Translations under genes and position numbers: made by a program
DNA from: Gammaproteobacteria bacterium
GTDB lineage: Bacteria; Pseudomonadota; Gammaproteobacteria; Pseudomonadales; UBA3067
Reading direction: 5' to 3'
Length of the DNA stretch: 8,990 nt
Assembly: GCA_002402085.1 (NCBI GenBank)
Contig: NVVB01000016.1
Location: forward strand, 54,761 to 63,750
Notes under the pieces: model-generated
Told to the model about the DNA's origin: nothing
Seen by the model: only the letters and a program-made list of their open reading frames with translations
The model's database searches: none
In this document: in pieces, positions 6,504-8,990 of the stretch
Layout of the letters: every line of letters starts with the position of its first letter
Position numbering within the stretch: the stretch's first letter is position 1

Positions 6504-7265
6504 ATGCCTGAGCCAGTATCGCCCGAAAAAAGCCTAAGCTTTCAATTTAATTGGAAACTAACTGTCTTCGTTGCACTAATGCTACCTTGCTTAATAAAGC
6601 TTGGTTTTTGGCAACTGGATCGTGCAGATGAAAAGCGGGTTGTGCAGACTGTCTTTAAGTTACGTCAAGCAGAGCAACCCGCTCCAATTGAGTCACTGAA
6701 CAACCTAGAATCGGCTGCCCTTAAGTCCGTGAGGGTATCTTTAAAAGGTCGCTTTAGCAATTCGAAGCACATCCTGCTCGACAACAAAATTCACCACGCT
6801 AGGTTTGGCTATGAAGTAGTAAGCCCTTTTACACTCAGCGCCAACGGTCAGACCGTGTTAGTGAATCGAGGCTGGATCCAAGGCAATACAGACCGCCGAA
6901 TATTTCCAAGCATCACGCCCGTCGAAGGCGAGCAATCCATCAATGGGGTGATTTACATTCCCTCTAAAACCCCTTTTTCCGTGGGCACCACTGAGCTGAC
7001 AGACTCATGGCCCAAGCGCGTTCCGTTTATCATTCAAGAAGACTTCCAAACATATTTTGGCACGTCACTTTATCCCTACCAAATACACATTGACGAGAAC
7101 CAGGCGGGCACCCTACAACGCAACTGGTTAACCATCTCCGTCAAACCTGAAAAACACACAGGCTATGCCGTGCAATGGTTTGCTATGGCATTCACGCTGG
7201 CACTTTTGTACCTTATTTTCAGCACCAATATTTTCGACCGATTTCGAAGTAAACAAGTTAAATAA
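6504..7265 (+). CDS. SURF1-family cytochrome oxidase biogenesis protein
   Basis: SURF1 proteins help place haem a into subunit I during oxidase assembly. The 253-residue protein has the classic hairpin layout: an N-terminal membrane helix (about 17-36) running into FWQLDRADEK (35-44), a periplasmic domain with VNRGWI (120-125), and a C-terminal helix (about 218-239) starting HTGYAVQWFAMA (H218, Y221, Q224, W225). All these are family hallmarks. The start at 6504 lacks a strong ribosome-binding site; only a weak purine stretch (AAAAGAATTGAG) precedes it. The upstream gene is divergent with a 33-base gap, so surf1 needs either read-through from coxC or a promoter within the DUF2909 gene. The C-terminus ends in a basic tail (RFRSKQVK). 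The next gene follows after 76 bases on the same strand. Confidence 0.94.
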   Translation: MPEPVSPEKSLSFQFNWKLTVFVALMLPCLIKLGFWQLDRADEKRVVQTVFKLRQAEQPAPIESLNNLESAALKSVRVSLKGRFSNSKHILLDNKIHHARFGYEVVSPFTLSANGQTVLVNRGWIQGNTDRRIFPSITPVEGEQSINGVIYIPSKTPFSVGTTELTDSWPKRVPFIIQEDFQTYFGTSLYPYQIHIDENQAGTLQRNWLTISVKPEKHTGYAVQWFAMAFTLALLYLIFSTNIFDRFRSKQVK

Positions 7266-7341
7266 ACCCTACAGCAAGGCCATCTGCGCTATCCATTGCG
7301 GATTGTAAAAGGCTTCAACGTTCATAACACAGGCTCTATTC

Positions 7342-7959
7342 ATGACTGAGATCACCATTGACCCAAAGCAACGCCGCAATAATCGCATTAAATTAATATG
7401 CCTTATCGCACTGCCAGTGATTACCGTAGTGCTATCTACCGCTATGTTTAAAACCGGCATTGGCCTGCCCAGCGGCACTAAAAACAAAGGCACGCTAATA
7501 CAACCGCCTCAGCAAATCGAAGACTTGTCCTTTACCACGCAAGGCGGAAACCCCTTCGATTACAAGCCAGGTTCCAAATGGAGCCTTATTCTGCCTAGCT
7601 ACGGTGACTGCAACGAGGCTTGCGAACAACGTCTTTTCCTGACCCGCCAAGTGCATGTATTACTCGGCAAAAACGCCGGTGCGGTACGCCGTTTCTACGT
7701 CAACATCGGGGCTGAGCTAAGCACTCAAGCGCTGGAACAACTCGCAACCGAGCACCCTAAATTAAAAGTGATTAATTCGACTCAAGAAAACTTTAAGACG
7801 TTTTCTGACACCCTAGCGATAGAAGACAAGATGCTGTCGGAAACTTTCTTTTTAGTCGATCCGAGGGGGTTTATCATGATGTATTACACAGACCAAAATA
7901 CAGACAAAGAATTAATTAAGGACCTAAAGTTCTTAATTACTAAATCTGGCGGGCACTAA
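7342..7959 (+). CDS. Membrane-anchored Sco-like thioredoxin-fold protein with CxxxC, lacking the Sco histidine
   Basis: The 205-residue protein has a basic N-terminus, one membrane helix (about 16-36), a linker containing NKGTLIQPP, and a periplasmic domain that looks like a degenerate Sco/thioredoxin fold. WSLILPSYGDC leads to C90-NEA-C94, the same C-x3-C spacing as the copper-binding pair of Sco1/SenC. FFLVDPRGFIMMYY (169-182) matches the later Sco strand 'LVDPxG'. The histidine that Sco proteins carry a few residues before that strand is not seen: the sequence there is EDKMLSETFF. From memory, similar 'CDAAC...MRQVRLALGK' proteins follow surf1 in many proteobacterial cox clusters and remain uncharacterised; CNEACEQRLFLTRQVHVLLGK fits that family. 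A thiol-redox role in CuA or haem assembly is inference. The ribosome-binding site is weak (AGG at 7331-7333). It is the last cox-cluster gene before tandem repeats. Confidence 0.8.
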   Translation: MTEITIDPKQRRNNRIKLICLIALPVITVVLSTAMFKTGIGLPSGTKNKGTLIQPPQQIEDLSFTTQGGNPFDYKPGSKWSLILPSYGDCNEACEQRLFLTRQVHVLLGKNAGAVRRFYVNIGAELSTQALEQLATEHPKLKVINSTQENFKTFSDTLAIEDKMLSETFFLVDPRGFIMMYYTDQNTDKELIKDLKFLITKSGGH

Positions 7960-7977
7960 AACCTCGCGGCGCGATGT

Positions 7978-8019
7978 ACTAAGCCCCTATCACTAAGCCC
8001 CTATCACTACGCCCCTATC
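7978..8019. repeat. Tandem 14-bp repeat, three copies
   Basis: ACTAAGCCCCTATC occurs at 7978-7991 and again at 7992-8005. A third copy at 8006-8019 differs at one base (C for A in the fifth position). A decayed fourth copy begins at 8020 (ATTACGGCC). The array starts 18 bases after the Sco-like gene's stop and lies outside any gene. A 14-bp period is not a codon multiple, and no protein family is implied. It may be slippage-generated or a cluster of protein-binding sites. Confidence 0.85.
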
Positions 8020-8036
8020 ATTACGGCCGTAGAACC

Positions 8037-8071
8037 TTGCCCTTAGGCCTTACTTCTCTATCTAAGGGCAA
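8037..8071. terminator. Perfect 10-bp stem between convergent genes, terminator-like without T-tract
   Basis: TTGCCCTTAG (8037-8046) is exactly complementary to CTAAGGGCAA (8062-8071), enclosing a 15-base loop. It lies between the end of the cox cluster and the convergent acetyltransferase gene, where a bidirectional terminator is expected. Neither strand has a run of T after the stem, and the loop is long, so classical intrinsic termination is uncertain. An mRNA 3'-end stabilising stem is the alternative. Confidence 0.45.
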
Positions 8072-8135
8072 ACTCCTTCAGCCTCCAAAGTAGATCGACC
8101 CCAAGCACAAAAGACTCAGTTCAACTAACGGTTTT

Positions 8136-8585
8136 TCAAAACTCAAATTTTAGCAGCACTTTATCAATACACTGAATACCGTTTTCAACAATAGGTTCTG
8201 GATAACCCGCAAAAAACCCAGGGATTATCTTAAAAAATCTAAAGCCACATTTTTGATACAGCGCCATCTGAGACAAGCTTGAATTCCCAGTGCCTACAAC
8301 TAAAGAATCTGCACCAGATTCTTTCGCCATGACTTTGACCTCAGCGATAAGCGCTTTCGCGATGCCTTGGCCTTGCCAGTCAGATTCAACGGCAATATTT
8401 CTAAGCTCTTGCTGTTGATTGCACCCAGTAATAACAGCCACTCCAACCACCCGCGCTAAATCCATCGCCACCAGAACACGGGCTGTTTTTATATAGCCCA
8501 GCAATTCGGCCTCATTGGGGTCGGCAGTGAGTAGCAAAGTCAAAATATCAGGCGTAATGTGTCCACTGTATTGCTGAATATTCAT
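8136..8585 (-). CDS. GNAT-family N-acetyltransferase, YvbK-like
   Basis: This 149-residue protein transfers the acetyl group of acetyl-CoA to an unidentified amine. After an N-terminal segment (ITPDILTLLLTADPNEAEL) come the strand RVVGVAVITG, then ELRNIAVESDWQGQGIAKAL (60-79), which carries the acetyl-CoA pyrophosphate motif Q-x-x-G-x-A (71-76). VVGTGNSSLSQMALYQKCGF (96-115) and GYPEPIVENGIQCIDKVLL (127-145) closely match what I recall of Bacillus YvbK-type proteins, whose substrate is not established. The start at 8583-8585 is preferred because the extra 11 residues from a TTG at 8618 do not resemble the family; neither start has a clear ribosome-binding site. The gene is convergent with the cox cluster and probably a single-gene unit. 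There is no reason to link it to respiration. Confidence 0.88.
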   Translation of the reverse strand: MNIQQYSGHITPDILTLLLTADPNEAELLGYIKTARVLVAMDLARVVGVAVITGCNQQQELRNIAVESDWQGQGIAKALIAEVKVMAKESGADSLVVGTGNSSLSQMALYQKCGFRFFKIIPGFFAGYPEPIVENGIQCIDKVLLKFEF

Positions 8586-8973
8586 AATGTATAAAAAAGT
8601 CGTATATTTACTTAACAAAATTCAGGCGCTTTCAACGGGGGTTCCTAGCAAACGCACAAGTACGCAGTGCTCGGTAATTGTCATCATACATACAGCCCCC
8701 ATAAACGCCATTAAACCCCAGACTTTTATAGCCCTCCAATTGAAAAAGATTGAGAAAAACCTTAAATACCCAGCACAAACTATTTAACAATCTAAAATAA
8801 TAACGATTCAAAGGCAGACGAATAAGGACAGCGCTATCCGTAGCGACAGAGTATAAGTGGCCACTTGTGAACAGAAATAAGCACCCTACGCCAAAACCCA
8901 TATTTACCGCTTGTTTGCGGGCAAGATAGGCTTATATACTGAATCTCGGTGATTAAGAATCTGGGGCAGAATA
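8586..8973. other. Non-coding gap with palindrome and candidate promoter elements
   Basis: No open frame here has the composition, ribosome-binding site or family features of a real gene. The gap holds a short dyad CGCTA-TCCG-TAGCG (8832-8845), a perfect 12-bp palindrome AAGTGGCCACTT (8855-8866), and promoter-like elements close to 8911-8940 that point rightward. I see no promoter with a good spacing for the acetyltransferase gene on the minus strand. Confidence 0.5.
8911..8940 (+). promoter_or_regulatory. Candidate sigma-70 promoter for the gene at the right edge
   Basis: TTGTTT (8911-8916) and TATACT (8935-8940) are separated by 18 bases. The -10 box matches five of six consensus positions, the -35 box three. 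Transcription would start near 8947, about 27 bases before an ATG at 8974. The agreement in spacing supports the assignment, but it is motif-based. Confidence 0.42.
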
Positions 8974-8990
8974 ATGCGTACATTTAAAAA
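8974..8990 (+). CDS. Possible start of a gene cut by the window edge
   Basis: Only five full codons (MRTFK) are visible before the window ends, so no family can be named. The ATG follows a plausible promoter (8911-8940) and a G-rich stretch GGGG at 8963-8966, seven bases upstream, which could act as a weak ribosome-binding site. The claim rests on this spacing alone. Confidence 0.33.

Noticed and set aside
7269..7493. 74-codon antisense frame across the surf1/Sco-like junction
   Set aside because: It mostly lies antisense to the Sco-like gene and shows no recognised family or start signal.
7978..8028. CRISPR-like array
   Set aside because: The repeat unit is 14 bp with no unique spacers between copies, so it is a simple tandem repeat; no cas genes are present.
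8587..8787. 66-codon open frame on the plus strand
   Set aside because: No ribosome-binding site and no family features; it overlaps the start region of the acetyltransferase gene in antisense.
8632..8901. 89-codon open frame on the minus strand
   Set aside because: No ribosome-binding site, no recognisable family, arginine/cysteine-rich chance composition, and it runs through the palindrome in the gap before the right-edge gene.

Overview
The window reads as chromosomal DNA from a free-living aerobic gammaproteobacterium. The gene set and order (coxB-coxA-ctaG-coxC, a reversed DUF2909 gene, surf1, then a Sco-like membrane protein) resemble the aa3 oxidase clusters of Pseudomonas and marine Cellvibrio/Alteromonas-type bacteria. 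The moderate GC content and protein style suggest a marine member, but genus cannot be fixed by reading alone.

Layout: positions 1-267 hold the C-terminus of a short-chain dehydrogenase whose start lies outside the window. At 493-774 is ppnP, a small cupin nucleoside phosphorylase. At 872-1249 on the minus strand is a three-helix membrane protein of unknown function whose promoter region carries two inverted repeats. The 671 bases from 1250 to 1920 hold no convincing gene of normal size. They contain that promoter, a 10-codon ORF with a strong Shine-Dalgarno sequence, a near-consensus -10 box (1590-1595), an 86-base imperfect palindrome (1633-1718) and a small hairpin (1770-1789), all upstream of coxB.

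Positions 1921-7959 are the cytochrome c oxidase cluster. CoxB (CuA subunit with a fused cytochrome c domain), CoxA (haem a/a3-CuB subunit) and CoxC (subunit III) form the enzyme core. CtaG (Cox11) delivers copper to CuB, SURF1 assists haem a insertion, and the last ORF (7342-7959) is a membrane-anchored thioredoxin-fold protein with a Sco-like CxxxC but no evident Sco histidine. A DUF2909 twin-transmembrane gene lies antisense between coxC and surf1. A perfect 11-bp stem separates ctaG from coxC. The haem A synthesis genes (ctaA, ctaB) and a canonical sco gene, which often follow in related clusters, are absent from the window.

Positions 7960-8135 hold a 14-bp tandem repeat (three copies) and a perfect 10-bp stem. 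A YvbK-like GNAT acetyltransferase follows on the minus strand (8136-8585). The last about 390 bases are non-coding, with a 12-bp palindrome and a plausible promoter leading into what may be the first codons of another gene at 8974. I saw no mobile element, CRISPR array, tRNA or rRNA. The most unexplained structures are the large palindrome before coxB, the ctaG-coxC hairpin and the His-less Sco-like protein.
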